Positions 1 to 32,672 of a stretch of 64,000 nt of DNA are shown piece after piece. Both the position numbers and the translations under genes were made by a program. A model generated the notes under the pieces. That model was not told the DNA's origin, made no database searches, and was given only the letters and a program-made list of their open reading frames with translations. The stretch is taken from NCBI GenBank assembly GCA_027257055.1, contig JAPVLO010000966.1, positions 248,001 to 312,000 of the forward strand. The letters run 5' to 3'. Origin of the DNA: Cephalopachus bancanus (Eukaryota; Chordata; Mammalia; Primates; Tarsiidae). Position 1 is the first letter of the stretch. Each line of letters opens with the position of its first letter.

Positions 1-914
1 TGGATAACGCAGAACGCTACTACCCTGCAGTTCTCGGACATGCTACTGTCTGTCTTTTGAGACGAGACCATCATCACGTGGAAGTTGACCAGGGATGAGA
101 CCAACTATGGCATCCCACAGTGTGCTCTGTGGGGTCACTCCCACTTTATTAGTGACATGGTTATCTCCTCAGATGGCCAGTTTGCCCTCTCAGGCTCCTG
201 GGATGGACCCCTGCACCTCTGGGATCTTACAACAGCCACCACTACCAAGACTTGCTGAGTGTAGCCTTCTCCTCTGACAACCAGCAGATTGTCTCTGGAT
301 CCCAAGATAAATACGCAAATACACTTCCAAGATGAAAGCCATTCAGAGAGAGTGTCTTGTGTCTGCTTCTCATCCAACAGCAGCAACCCTATCATCATTT
401 CCTGCTGCAGGGACAAGCTGGTCATGGTATGAAATCTGGCTAACTGCGAGCTGAAGACCAACCACATTGGCCACACGGGTAATCTGAACACTGTGACCGT
501 CACTCCAGATGTATCCCTTTGTGTTTCTGGAGGCAAGGATGGCCAGGCCATGCTATGGGATCTCAATGAAGATAAGCACCTTTACAAGCTGGATGGAGGG
601 GACATTATCAACACCCTGCGCTTCAGCCTCAACCACGACTGGTTTTGTGCTGCCATGGGCCCCAGTATCAAGATCTGGGACTTAGAAGGCAAGATCATTG
701 TAGATGAGCTGAAGCAAGAAGTTATCAGTACCAGCAGCAAAGCAAAGCCACCCCAGCGCACCTCTCTGGCCTGGTCAGCTGATGGCTGGATCTGTTTGCT
801 AGCTACACAATGAACTGGTGCGAATGTGGCAGGTGACCATCAGCACCCACTAGAAGTGTATGACAGAGCTTTAGATATTAAAAAACAAAAAAACTGGCCT
901 TCTGACTTTAAAAA
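1..914 (+). pseudogene. RACK1 (GNB2L1) processed pseudogene, 5' end cut by the window edge
   Basis: Conceptual translation in shifting frames follows the WD40-repeat ribosomal scaffold RACK1 from near its first blade to the C-terminus. The clearest block is at 493-813, with '[18 protein letters not shown]' and '[18 protein letters not shown]'. No introns are present. The RACK1 3' UTR with its poly(A)-like stretch follows at about 850-920, which marks a retrocopy made from mRNA. Frameshifts and stops break the frame, for example a TGA at the conserved Trp-Asn of the middle blade near 428. It sits in intron 13 of LTF, on the opposite strand. I infer no function. Confidence 0.93.
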
Positions 915-1268
915 AAAAAACAGTCCTACGGCCACATACTTTGGCCACTGCCATCCCCAGATCCATAACTCCATCTAGTGGTGAAATATACTTTTAGGGA
1001 ATGGAGGAAAACAAGTAGGGAAAGGTCCTCTTTGCGCCCTTCCAACCCTTACAGAGTACCTCTGAGAAGCAAAGCCCACAAGAATGAAGTTGTGAAATAT
1101 GGAAAGTGGATAGTTATTATGAAACAATAAGTGGTTATAATTTGTGAATTCTAAAAACATTTTTTTGGTTTATTTTTCACTTCATTCCTGGAGAATAAAA
1201 CTGCAATCATGCTTTCTTTTTACCATTTTTAAGGCCAAAGTCAAAGTAAAAACCAAGACACATAATCA

Positions 1269-1580
1269 GGCTGGGTGTGGTGGCTCATGCCTGTTAATCT
1301 CAACAATTTGGGAGGCCGACACAGGAGGATCCTTTAATCGTAGGAGTTGGGGAACAGCCTATGCAACATAGCAGGACCCCCATATCTACAAAAAAAAATC
1401 TGCCAGGCATATGGTGCACGCCTATAGTCCCAGCTACTCGCTTGGGAGGCTAAGGTAGGGGAAAAATCACTCGAGCCCAGGAGGTCAAGGCTGCGGTGAG
1501 CTATGATCATGCCACTGCACTCCAGCCAGGGTGGCACAGTAAGATCCAGGCTCAAAAAAAAAAAAAAGAAAAGAAAAAAG
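1269..1580 (+). repeat. Alu SINE (older, J-like)
   Basis: Two-arm Alu with a left-arm 'GGCTGGGTGTGGTGGCTCATGCC' type start, a right arm, and an A-rich tail mixed with G at 1555-1580. It lacks the lineage-specific variants of the other copies. Confidence 0.9.
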
Positions 1581-1920
1581 ACAACCATGATCTCGATCTA
1601 GGTGAGGGAAATGGTGCCTATGGGAAAGAGAATTCTTCCTCATAAAATTGAACTGTAGAAAGCACTTAGGGTACCATGCCCTACCCATCTGATTTTGAGG
1701 ATAAGGATATTGAGGCCCACTGCTGTTGACTTTGGCTCAAAGCCACAGGAGAAGCACGGTAGAGCTGAGATCAGATGGCCCCTGTCGGCCTCCATTCTCT
1801 GGGGTGGTGGATGTGGGTATGGGGGGGAACAGATCCACAGGGTAACCCCAGCTCTGCTGTGACAGGCCACATCTGATGTCTTAGAACTGCAGTGCCGACA
1901 GGTGGAAAGATGAGACTCAC

Positions 1921-22672
<20,752 letters not shown>

Positions 22673-22709
22673 GACTGCGGTCCTCAGCGACTTGGCAACC
22701 GAGGGCTCT

Positions 22710-22800
22710 GCCACCGGCGCCTGCCCGTGCCCCTTTATCCAGGGCTGGGTGACCTCACCGGGTTTGCCCCGCCCTGTTGCCCAATAGGCGCCCCCCTCCC
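22710..22800 (-). promoter_or_regulatory. LTF: LTF core promoter
   Basis: On the minus strand a TATA-like GGATAAAG (22733-22740) lies about 25-30 bp upstream of the inferred start. A GGTCA half-site embedded in GAGGTCACC (about 22749-22757) could bind nuclear receptors, which control LTF in other mammals. A GGGCGGGG Sp1-type box lies at 22767-22774, and a CCAAT reads on the plus strand at about 22780-22787. Function is inferred from motif and position only. Confidence 0.75.
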
Positions 22801-22872
22801 TCCCCGTCCCCCGCAGCCAGGTCTGCTTTTTCCTTGAGGCTCCGGGCAGCCCTTGGGGAGCAGGGAGGAAGG

Positions 22873-25800
22873 GCGCTTGGGCAGGATTCGGCACGGCCAG
22901 AGGAAACCCAGCCCTCACCTCCGATTTCCAGTCTTCCTGGCTCTGCTATTATGGGTTATTTCTCTCCCTGGGGAGTCGCAGCCCCAGTGGTGTCCCCACT
23001 CTGGTCTCAAAATATTAAAAAATAAAAATAAATAAATAAATGCCATATTTGGGAGGAAGCCATTTTTTAAATTCAAAAGCTAGAATACTGCTTCTAGAAT
23101 ATATCTTGTAAATACACTCCCATGTTGCACAACAGCCCAGGCGCGAGGGTCTCTAAGACACCACTGTGTGGCATTAATTGATTGGAGGCAAACTAAACAT
23201 CCATCTCTAGGGGGTGTCACATCGAGCATGGTGCCTGTGCAGGCAGCGGTCCACGCTGTGGACCGCAGGAAGAACAAGGCAGCCCTGGATGTACAGATGC
23301 AAACGTAGTCCAAGAGTTACCAGGTAAAGAGGTAAGGTGCTAACAGCCAGGGAAATCACAGATCACCTGAACACCCTTCTTAGCAGGTCAGTCTGGCCAA
23401 TATATGACTCTGAAGTCCACTTGTCCTGAAAAGCTGCTCTTGATTCCATTTAGACTACCTTACTGAAAAGCATGTCCTGGAGCAGATGGGCAGGACCCCA
23501 GGGATCCAGCTCCACCGTGGGTGAGCATGCAGAAGACGCTTGGCAGTGGAGAAGCAGGCCCAGCCCGAGTCTGAGAGGCCACAAAAGAGGCTGCGGGGCC
23601 CCTTCATCCCTGGCATGGCTCCTGCCAGGGCACAAGGGTGAGGGCTGATTAGGGATGCTGCTTGCCTGGCCCAAGAGTGGAGTCTGGGATTTGGTGTTAG
23701 AATCACCAGCTGAGTTTTGGAGTGACAGATCCAGTGTCTCTCATTGTTTGGAAATGTGATATTACAAAATTAGAAGTTGCCTTCATCAATAATTGCAATA
23801 AGCTGTTTCAAAAATACTGAAGAAATACAAAATTGACTAATTCTCAGGAGTGCTAAAGCATCCCTGTACCTAAATTACCAACTAGGCTTTGCCATTTCAT
23901 GATTATAAAAGAATTAAGAAACATCACAACCCTTGTCTCTCTCACTGAATGCAAATTAGAAAGAGTGGCTGGGAAGGACAGGGGCCCTAGACCCTCTTGA
24001 GTATGTTACAGTGTTGGCAAGAACACAGAAAACCAGGGACCACAACCAAGAGAGCTAATGTACAAGGTAAGTCTGCCCAGACAAACAAATGAAGTTCAAC
24101 TGATCTATTACCAACATTCATTTATTCATTTGTGCCAGAACTGGGAGATGCCATGAGAGACACAAAGAAGAGGAGTTTGTCCTTGTCCTCAAAAGCTCAC
24201 AGCATAATGAGGGAGAGACAGGCATAGGCAGGCACTTCAGTCACACAGGCCACCTGGGAAGAGGCCAAGAAGCATAGACTGAGAGTAGGGGCCCAGAGGA
24301 GGAATGACCAGCACCCCCAGGAGAGCTCCAGAAGAGTTTGAGGAAGAGCATCTGACCTTGGTACCCGAAGGAAGGGTAGGATTTCTACAACTGGAGTAGT
24401 TGGTAAACAGCCAAGTGAAGGCTTGGAGCATGAACCCAGTGACCACGACCTGCGCACAAGAGACAACAGAAGGACACTCTGAGCTTTCTGACCTGAGACT
24501 CTTGATGGATGAAGGTTGAACAAAGTCATCCTCTGTGCTGAGCTCCATGTCATGTGTCCAACTGCCTCTGGACAGCAACACGTGCAGGTCCAATAAGCAT
24601 CTAAATTTAACGCATCTAAAATGCAACTCACCTGCTCCCTCCAGTCCTGCACCTTTCTTTGTTCTCTCCACCAAACCTGCTGAGCAAACAGCCGCAGAGG
24701 CAGCCTCAGATTTTCTGGCCAGCTAGCTCCATGCGTGTTATAGGCACTTGAAGGCCGGTAATGGTTGAAGGAATGAATGAATAATAAGGAGGAAAGAATC
24801 CTGTTTGCAGTATGTTGGGTCTGAAGGACAGTGAAGGGCAAGGCTGGCTAAGCCAGGCCACCTCGGAAACTGTGTACACATACTCATTAATTGACACATT
24901 CGTTCAACACTGATCTATGTGGCATCTCCAATGTGCCAGAGGCTGGACCAGATCTTGAAAAGCCTGCAGGAAAGTGGAATGCAGGTTTCCAAATGCTGAG
25001 ACAGTAACAGGAATATAAGGAACACAGAGGTAACTGCTGTGCAAACCACAAACTGCCATACAGTAGCAAGAGCTTGTGTTTAACAAGCAGGTATGGGAGG
25101 CTCACTCCCTTCCCCCTAACCCAACCCCATCCTCACCTTCAAAGCTCACACAGTGAGCCTTTGAAGATTAGCAGACCCATGACCTGGCACAAGCCCCATA
25201 AGTAGGGTGATAGTCTCTGGCCAAATTAAATCCTGTCTGCATACTATACTTGACCCTCTGTGAATGTCTAGCATCACACTCCAAGAAAAACGTTGGGAAG
25301 GTAGTGTGAGATCTGAGCATAGCCAGCTTCAGATGGGATTAAAAAAAAAAGAAGTTCCCCAGACATCCACTCACATGGACACTAGTCTGGCCAACAGGAG
25401 CCTCCAAGTCTTGTGTCTTGACCCTGCCGGTGGTGTGGTGTCACTGACTTGCTATTTAGCCACTTGCTAAATGAGGATTTTGTGGTGGCTAACTGATGGT
25501 AGCTTGCTATCAGTTATAGTGGGTGTATTTGCACCATGGAAATCAGCAATTGCTATAAATCAGAATCTCCCCCAACCCCAAGGGCCAGTTTACCTATGCA
25601 TCACTGCCTGTGCTTGTCACTGCTTGGTGGTATGCAGTGCCCATGTTAGTGTGGATATGTTTGTGTGGAGGTGGCTATACCATCCCTAGAAGAAAGGTAA
25701 GATAATAATCCTTGGCATATGGATAACACTCTTAAATCCAAACATAACTATCGGTGACTATGTCCCATGTGGCTCTATCGTAGCTCTTTGAGTTAAAACA

Positions 25801-26270
25801 GTCACTGTTCCCATTCTAAAAATAGGTACTCGGAAGGTTGCCTGTATTCTCACCATGAGTGAGATACAGAGATAAACTGCTAGCCCAGATACAGAGATAA
25901 ACTGCTAGCCAGGGACTTTCCCTCCAGGAGGCCAGGAACCCTGAGAGCCCAGGATGCAGAGACTGAGGTTCAGGGAGACACTCTGCTCTGGTGAATCTTG
26001 TCAGGAAGGAAACCTGACAAGCTTGAACCTTTCTGCAAACCAAGCACTGTCAGGCCCCTTCCACACGGCAGCCCTGGCTTTTGATGCTCATGGAAGCACT
26101 GTGAGGTACCTCCTTAGACCCATTTCCGGATGAGAGGACCCAGGCAAGGAACTCGTCATAGTCACAAAGTTGGTGAGTGGCCAATCTAGAAATTCACCCC
26201 GGACCCCTACCCAGGGTACTTGGTGCCTTGGTATTGATTATTCCTTTGCTGACCACCCTGAAGAGAGGGG
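22873..26270. other. LTF 5' flank, first part: no gene seen
   Basis: Contains an (AAAT)n stretch (23018-23042), an old L1 3' end at about 23080-23330, L2-like pieces near 24110-24230 and 24860-24990, and MIR traces near 25760-25830 and 26040-26230. No exon-like reading frame with known homology was recognised. Confidence 0.6.
25862..25911. repeat. Tandem duplication, 2 x 25 bp
   Basis: Two adjacent near-identical copies of AGATACAGAGATAAACTGCT plus AGCC(C/A). Confidence 0.95.
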
Positions 26271-26528
26271 CAGAGAATAAGACATAAGAAAGAGATGGAC
26301 GGAGAGCTGCCTGCACCTCTACCAACTCAGGTCCTCCCAGGATCCCATCACAGAGGCAATGATTTCCAAAGGAAGTCCTTAATATTTGGCTTCATATTGG
26401 CCCCCTGAACAAAGCCCAAGGCCCTGGAGCATCTGGGAGTGCTTTTGTGGGTGATAGGGCTGCCATCAGAAGAGAGGCTCAGCGGAAGGGCAACAGGCAG
26501 GAAAACAGTGGCTTTATTAACTAATGTG

Positions 26529-26596
26529 TATTGTTGCCAAATGTTGCCCAATTTATCAAGGCCCCACAGAGACAAAGAGCTTCTGTCTGCTTGGCT
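26529..26596 (+). repeat. Copy 1 of a dispersed repeat pair upstream of LTF
   Basis: The segment with TTGCCAAATGTTGCCC and CTGTCTGCTTGG matches 29187-29252 in the same order. The family is unknown to me, possibly an ancient LTR. Confidence 0.6.
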
Positions 26597-27399
26597 CAGC
26601 CCTTCTCTTTCTCTTCCTCCTCCTCGCCCTCGCCCACCCCTCCTCCTCAGCAGGACCTTCTGGGCCCTCTCCCCACAGGGATGCCTTCCTGGCACTGGCT
26701 GTCCCAAAGACCCGCTGAGCACTCTCTGCAGTGGGCTAAGAGAATGGTTCAGGTTTCTAGCTCCTCCCCACTTCTGAGATTTCAATTCTCCTGGCCAGGG
26801 AGAAATCTGAATGTTCCTGGCAGAAGTCTGAAGATGCGAGCACCTAATCACCACATCCATTGAGATAAGGAATGTGCAGCAGGCCAGGCCCAGGGAGAGC
26901 CTTCCGGGAAGGTGCTGGCCTGGAGGGTGTCCATGTGTGGCCCAAGGCCAGTCATGCAAATTTCTTCCCAGAAGGAATGAGGCCCTGGCCCAGGGAACCC
27001 CCCCAAGCAGGAAGGTCATGGGCTACTGACCACAGTGCTGCTCCACCCTTGAGGCTGCATTCTGTAGGGGGCTTCTCCACAGCCTTCCCTGAGCTGGAGG
27101 CCTCTGGGCCTGCTGTCTGAGTCCTACAAGGGAAAAGTCAGTTGGATCCTTCCCTGAGAAGGAGCTGAGATGGACGCTCACATGGTTTTCCTCCATTTTC
27201 CTGGATGAGGCCAGCACTGCTCCTTCCCGGCTCCTCCAGGCCAGGGATGCCCAGCCCCTCTGACTAGTCCTCAGGCCTCACTGCTGCTCCAGTGGACTTT
27301 CTCGTCCCTGCATCTATTTGTTCACCACCTGGCAGGTGGGAAGGCATGGGGAGAGATGCCATTAGATGCTCAGAGATGGGGTTGGCTGCCTGGGTTTGA

Positions 27400-27560
27400 A
27401 CCAGTTCCACCCTAAACAGATCCCCTGGACTTAGGCCAGTCTCTCAACAGTCTAAGCCTCAGTTTCTCCATGTGTAAAAAAGGGACACAAATAATATCCA
27501 TTCAGGAGGTGAGTGGAATTAAAGCCTGATATTGAGATGCTTACACAATGCTCAGTACAG
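27400..27560 (+). repeat. MIR SINE
   Basis: 'CCAGTCTCTCAACAGTCTAAGCCTCAGTTTCTCC' order (variants) followed by an AT-rich 3' part. Confidence 0.65.
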
Positions 27561-28289
27561 ACAAGCTGTCATTGATATTTGAAGACACCCAAGAGCCCCC
27601 ATTTTGTGCATAAACCTCTGGTAGGCACAGGGTTACAGAGGGAAGCAGAAAGTAGCTCAGTTTCTGGGGGATGCTAGTCCAGTGGGAGGGGCTTTGTAGA
27701 CCCAGAAAAATCACCATCCAAGGTGCAGAGCATGTTGACAGAGACTGCAAGGAGCTTTGAGGCTGGCGGAGAAAATGGCAGAGTTGTTTTCCACACATGA
27801 CCCTCCTAACAGAACACACATGACCCCAGCTGCCCACTTTTCTAGAGTATCGAGAGGTTGCCCTGCCCCCAGTCTGTGTTTCCGTTCTAATCCCTGCTTC
27901 CTCCTCTCTCCTTTTCCCTCTCTTTGGTTTCCTTCTCCAACTCCAGCTCTCTATCTCTCCCTCCCCTCTTAAACCTCTGGGTCTACCTGTGTCTACGTAT
28001 CGTGGATGCCCTCCACTGAGAGGGGCTCTGACCCAGACTAGCCTTCTCTAGCACAGTACTTACAACTGCTGATCCCCGTCCGATCTCTGCCTTCCCAGGG
28101 CCCACCTCAAGGCCCAGCCCAGGGGAGAGACCCCTCAGGGCATGTTGTCCAGGAGAGTGTGGAGAGTGAAGGAGGACAACCCTTTTGTGAAGGCACATAG
28201 AGAGCAGAGAAGGGAACAAACCAGCTGGTGCTCCCTGCCCTGCCCTGGGCAGCATCCACCTGTCCGTGTCCTGAGGATAGAAAAGCCAC

Positions 28290-28360
28290 AGAGGAGATTC
28301 CTCCATGACCACCAACAACTAGCCAGAGGAGATTCCTTCATAACCACCAACACCCAGTGC
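28290..28360. repeat. Tandem duplication, 2 x ~35 bp
   Basis: GAGGAGATTCCT(C/T)CAT followed by ACCACCAACA occurs twice in a row. Confidence 0.9.
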
Positions 28361-29186
28361 CCACCTTCAGGGAAGCTAGGACCTATTTCTCCTACTGAAG
28401 AGCCCCATCAGCTTCCAAGGTCAAGGGGCGAGGGACTGGGAGAGTACCAGGGCAGTGCCACTGATGAGCTGGGAGAACTCCAGAGGCTGGAGGCAATGGG
28501 GAAAGAACCCCCAGCACCCTAACATGCCCCCCTTTCCAGGCCAGACATGCTGTCATCTTAATCAATTACATTTGCAGTCAGAAGCTTGTTGGAGTCTCCA
28601 GGGGGATCCTTGGCAGTCTAGGACCTCTCGCCGTAACTCCTTTGTGGAATGAGTCTTCCCCACCAGCTCTAGATACTACTCTTCTCGTTCCTGCCTCTAC
28701 TCTTGTTCAACAAAAGCCAGAAGTAAAACAAGGACAAACTTGGATGACTTTAGGACGTGCTTGCCATGAGCTGTGGCATTTATAACTACAAGTGTGTGTT
28801 TCTACTGAAATTACATCCTCCTGAGGCCACACGGCAGGCAAGCTACAGAGAGTACTTGGGCAGGGTTCTCTCCAGAGCATCCATTTACACGTCCTTAACC
28901 TCCTGTGTGTTTGTTCCTGTGGAAGGGCAGAGAGGGGCAGAAAGGGGGAGCAAGACAGCCCCTTTCCTTGATCCTCAGAGCAAATCTTGGCCTTGTGCAA
29001 GTCTTCCCCCAGAGAGTATTAATTTCCAGAAAAATCAATCTGGGAAAAGACTTGAAGTTCAGCCACCTAGTTGACCCTCCTAAAAAGACAGCTGACCTCC
29101 CCGGAGTATGTGCTCTCGCGGGGGGGTTAGGAGGAAGCTGAGGGCGTGGGGGCTGGGTACAGGCGAGCAATTGCTCTGAACCAATT

Positions 29187-29252
29187 GCTGTTGCCAAATG
29201 TTGCCCCATTTGTAAAGGAAACTCAGCAATCAAAGAACCTCTCTCTGCTTGG
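29187..29252 (+). repeat. Copy 2 of the dispersed repeat pair
   Basis: Shares TTGCCAAATGTTGCCC and CTCTCTGCTTGG with 26529-26596, same orientation. Both copies are followed by CT-rich sequence. Confidence 0.6.
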
Positions 29253-29786
29253 ACAGTCCTTGCTGCTCCTTCTCCACATCTCCTCCTCCCTCGGCGACCT
29301 TCTCCTCACTCCAGTCTGGCAAGGCTGGGGCCAGACTCTCAGTCTCTCTAGGTCAAAACCTGTGTGTCCTTACCAATTTCCCTTTCTCTTTCAGTCATAA
29401 TGTGTCATCTGGAACCCAAGTGCACTCAGTTCTTCCTTCGTCCTGCCTCTTGTGCCCACCTGTTCCTTTCCATTCCATGGCCATTAGATGACCCTGGTCT
29501 TCTGCCTCAGCCTCCACCCACTCTCCCGGCCTCTTATCTCCCTACTGCAGTCTACCCCAGGGAATCTCTAGAACCATAAAGCTCACAGTGGTTTCAAGGT
29601 GGTTTTCCTCGCTCCTCCCATCTTCTCCCTATACTCTGTCCCTGAAGAATCTTATTCTCCTTCCTCCTCTGGATTAATACCCTCCCTGTGCTGAAAACAA
29701 TTCTCTACTCTGTCAAGGTGTACTCAAACTGTGAACAGAACAGCTCAACCTAGAAGTCCTACCAACACCTTAAAACTGTGTGTCCA

Positions 29787-30077
29787 AGCCAGGCTCGGTG
29801 GCTCCGCCTGTAATTCCACACTTTGGGAGGTTGAGGTGAGTGGATTGCCTGAGCCCGCGGGTTTGAGACCCGCCTGGCCAACTTGGAGAGACCTCATCTC
29901 TACAATAAATCAAAAAACTAGCTGGGTGTGGTAGCGCACGCCTGTAGTTCCAGCTACTTGGAAGGTTGAGGTGGAAGGATCGTCGGATCCCAGCAGGTCG
30001 AGGCTGCGGTGGCCAGGAGTGGCCACTGCACTCCAGTGTGGGCCACGGAGTGAGACTCCAACTCAAAAAAAAAAACC
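29787..30077 (+). repeat. Alu SINE, strepsirrhine type
   Basis: Forward Alu with target duplication AAAACTG(T/C)GTGTCCA. Confidence 0.94.
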
Positions 30078-30175
30078 AAAAAACTGCGTGTCCAGTTTCC
30101 AGTTTTGCATCAAGATGGAGTAAGCACATCTTTCCTTATTCCTCCCACTAAGTACAGATTAAAACTCTGGAAAGA

Positions 30176-30471
30176 GCTGGGCTTGGTAGCTCAGTCTGTA
30201 ATCCCGTGCTTTGGGAGGCTGAGGTGAGTGGATTGCCTGAGACCCACCTGGGCAACTTGGCGAGACCTCATCTCTACAATAAATCAAAAATGAGCCGGGC
30301 ATGGTAGCGCGTGCCTGTAGTTCTGGCTACTTGGAAGGCTGAGGCGGAAGGATCGCTGGAGCCCAGCAGGTCGAGGCTGCGGTGGCCAGGAGCAGCCACT
30401 GCACTCCGGTCTGGGCGACAGAGTGAGACTCCAACTCAAAATTTAAAAAATAAATAAATAAATAAATAAAT
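30176..30471 (+). repeat. Alu SINE, strepsirrhine type
   Basis: Forward Alu with an (AAAT)n tail and AAAACTCTGGAAA flanks. The middle of the left arm is shortened. Confidence 0.93.
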
Positions 30472-30532
30472 AAAACTCTGGAAATTGTAGACATAGTGGC
30501 TTAAAACAAAATAAATTTATTATCTTACATTC

Positions 30533-30836
30533 TTTTTTTGTGTTTTGAATGAGAGTCTCACTCTGTTGCCCAGGCTGGAGTGCAGTGGCATGATCATGGC
30601 TCACCAACCACAGCCTTGACGTCCTGAGCTCAAGCTATTCTTCTGCCTCAACCTCGCAAGTAGCTGGAACTACAGACACACACCACCACGCCCAGCTAAT
30701 TTTCTGATTTTTTTTTGAAGAAACAAGGTGTCACTGTGTTGCCTAGACTGGTCTCAAACTCCTGGGATCAAGCAATCCTCCCACCTCAGTCTCCCAAAGT
30801 GCTAGGATTACAGGCTTAAGCCACCGCACTTGGCTA
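30533..30836 (-). repeat. Alu SINE (older)
   Basis: Reverse Alu lying 60 bp from the preceding forward Alu, so the two form an inverted pair. Confidence 0.92.
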
Positions 30837-31526
30837 TTATTTTACAATCCTGAAGGCCATAGTTTCAAAATCAGTCTCAGTAGACTAAAGAACACAGGGT
30901 TGTGTCCCTTCTGGAGCCTTCCTTGCTTTTTTCAGCTTCTAGAGGCTGACTACATTCCTTGGATCTTGGCCTACATCATTCCCTCTGTTTCCATCGTCAC
31001 ATCTGTCTCACACTCTGGCCCTCATACCTCCCTCTTATGAGAATCCTTGAGGTTACATTGGGGCCACCCAGATAATCTCCCCATCTCAAAATCTTTAACT
31101 TAATCACATCTGCAAAATCCTCCTTGCCATGTAAGGTAACATATTTACAGGTTCCAGGAACTAGAATATGAACACGATCCATTATTCAGCATACCACACC
31201 AGTAGATTGTGATAAATTATGTACAAAGTAATACTTAGAGTAACCCCTAAATAACCTATACAAAGATACACACTCAAAACCACTACAGGTGAATTAAAAT
31301 AGAATTCTGGCAAATTCTCTACCCACAGGACAGTAGAGAAAAAGAAAACAGTGACATGTAAAAACAGAGAGAAAAAATAAAATAAAATGACAGACTTAAC
31401 ACTACACATCAATCATTATATAAAATGTAAGAAGTCTAAATACTCCAATTAAAAGACCGGGATTGCCAGAGTGGATTACAAAACGTTACTCAGCTAGTGG
31501 TTACTGATCACTTTCTTCTGTTCTTC

Positions 31527-31531
<5 letters not shown>

Positions 31532-31576
<45 letters not shown>

Positions 31577-31594
31577 CTCTCTCTCTCTCTCTCA
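31532..31594 (+). repeat. (AC)n(TC)n compound microsatellite
   Basis: About 20 AC repeats followed by about 9 CT repeats. Confidence 0.97.
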
Positions 31595-31689
31595 CACAAA
31601 AATCCTTTCTCTTCATATACTCTTCATCCCTCTTGCCCTGCAAGGGGTTACCCTATGAACCATGTGGCTCTTTTGATCTGGCTACAGTC

Positions 31690-31986
31690 AACTGACCATT
31701 AAAGATTACCTAACCCAAGATAGTCCAGGAATATTTTTAAACTTTTAAAAATAACTCTCATATTTAAAAACATACAACCATAAATGTATAACTGAGCAAA
31801 TCATCCCAAGGAGAACATTCATGTCACCACCACCCAGGAGAAAGAAAACATTGTGAACATTCAAAAGCCCCCTTACATCTTCACCCACCCCACATATTCT
31901 CCCCACCCAAAGCTAGCTACTATCCTTATTTCTTTTTTTCCTGTCATATATCTATGTTTTTTAAAGTCTTTATTTTTATTACTTTG
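31690..31986 (-). mobile_element. Old L1M 3' UTR, antisense
   Basis: Matches the reverse complement of L1M 3' UTR ('CCACCACCCAGGAGAAAGAA', 'AGCTAGCTACTATCC'). Continues beyond the Alu pair at 32.67-33.73 kb and again at 35.47 kb. Confidence 0.6.
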
Positions 31987-32267
31987 TTTTATTTTTGAGT
32001 TGGAATTTCACTTTGTTGCCCAGACTGGAGTGCAGTGGCACGCTTCCAGCCATCCCTGCTGGGCTCCAGCGATCCTTCCGCCTCAGTCCTCCAAGTAACC
32101 GGAATTTCAGGCATGCGCTACCACTCCTGGCTAATTTTTGATTTATTGTAGAGAGGAGGTTTCACCAAGTTGTCCAGGTGGGTCGCGAACCCATGGGCTC
32201 AGGCAATCTGCTTGCCTGGGCCTCCCAAACCACTGGGATTACAGGCTGAGCCACCGAGCCAAGCCTT
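31987..32267 (-). repeat. Alu SINE, strepsirrhine type
   Basis: Reverse Alu, directly joined to the next reverse Alu. Confidence 0.92.
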
Positions 32268-32541
32268 GGAGTTAGAGTCTCACTCTGTTGCCCACACTGG
32301 AGTGTAGTGGCACACTCATGGCCACTGCAGCCTCAACCTGCTGGGCTCAGGCAATCCTTCCACCACAGTCTTCCAAGTAGCTGGAACTACAAGTACGTGC
32401 TACCACACCTGGCTAATTTTTTGATTTATTATAGAGATGAGGTCTCTCCAAGTTGCCCAGGCTGAACCATGTGCTCAGGCAGTACTCTCACCTCGGCCTC
32501 CCTAAGTGCTGGGATTATAGGTGTGAGCCACCACACTTGGA
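32268..32541 (-). repeat. Alu SINE
   Basis: Second reverse Alu in head-to-tail contact with the one at 31987-32267. It lacks most of the T tract at the junction. Confidence 0.9.
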
Positions 32542-32544
32542 CGG

Positions 32545-32672
32545 AAATTTTTTATTTTAAAGATGTGGGGCACAATTCAGGGTTAGGTATACAATGTTCA
32601 TTATGCAGATACCCTTGTTGATGAGGTGAGCTCCCCCCACTGGCAGTTTCCCCCTACTGCCAATCCCTTTCT
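32545..32672 (-). mobile_element. L1 3' end, antisense, short
   Basis: Starts with a T-rich tract, then the same 3' UTR as the L1 copies at 34.3 and 36.5 kb ('GGGTTAGGTATACAATGTTC', 'ACCCTTGTTGATGAGG'). Confidence 0.8.

Larger units (their letters stand above)
27561..29786. other. LTF 5' flank, second part: no gene seen
   Basis: Pyrimidine-rich stretches near 27890-27970 and 29260-29540. No recognised coding homology. Apart from the dispersed repeat pair and the 35-bp duplication, I see nothing assignable. Confidence 0.55.

Noticed and set aside
961..990. CTCF-like CCATCTAGTGGTG near 970
   Set aside because: Only 13/15 with a core mismatch and no supporting context.
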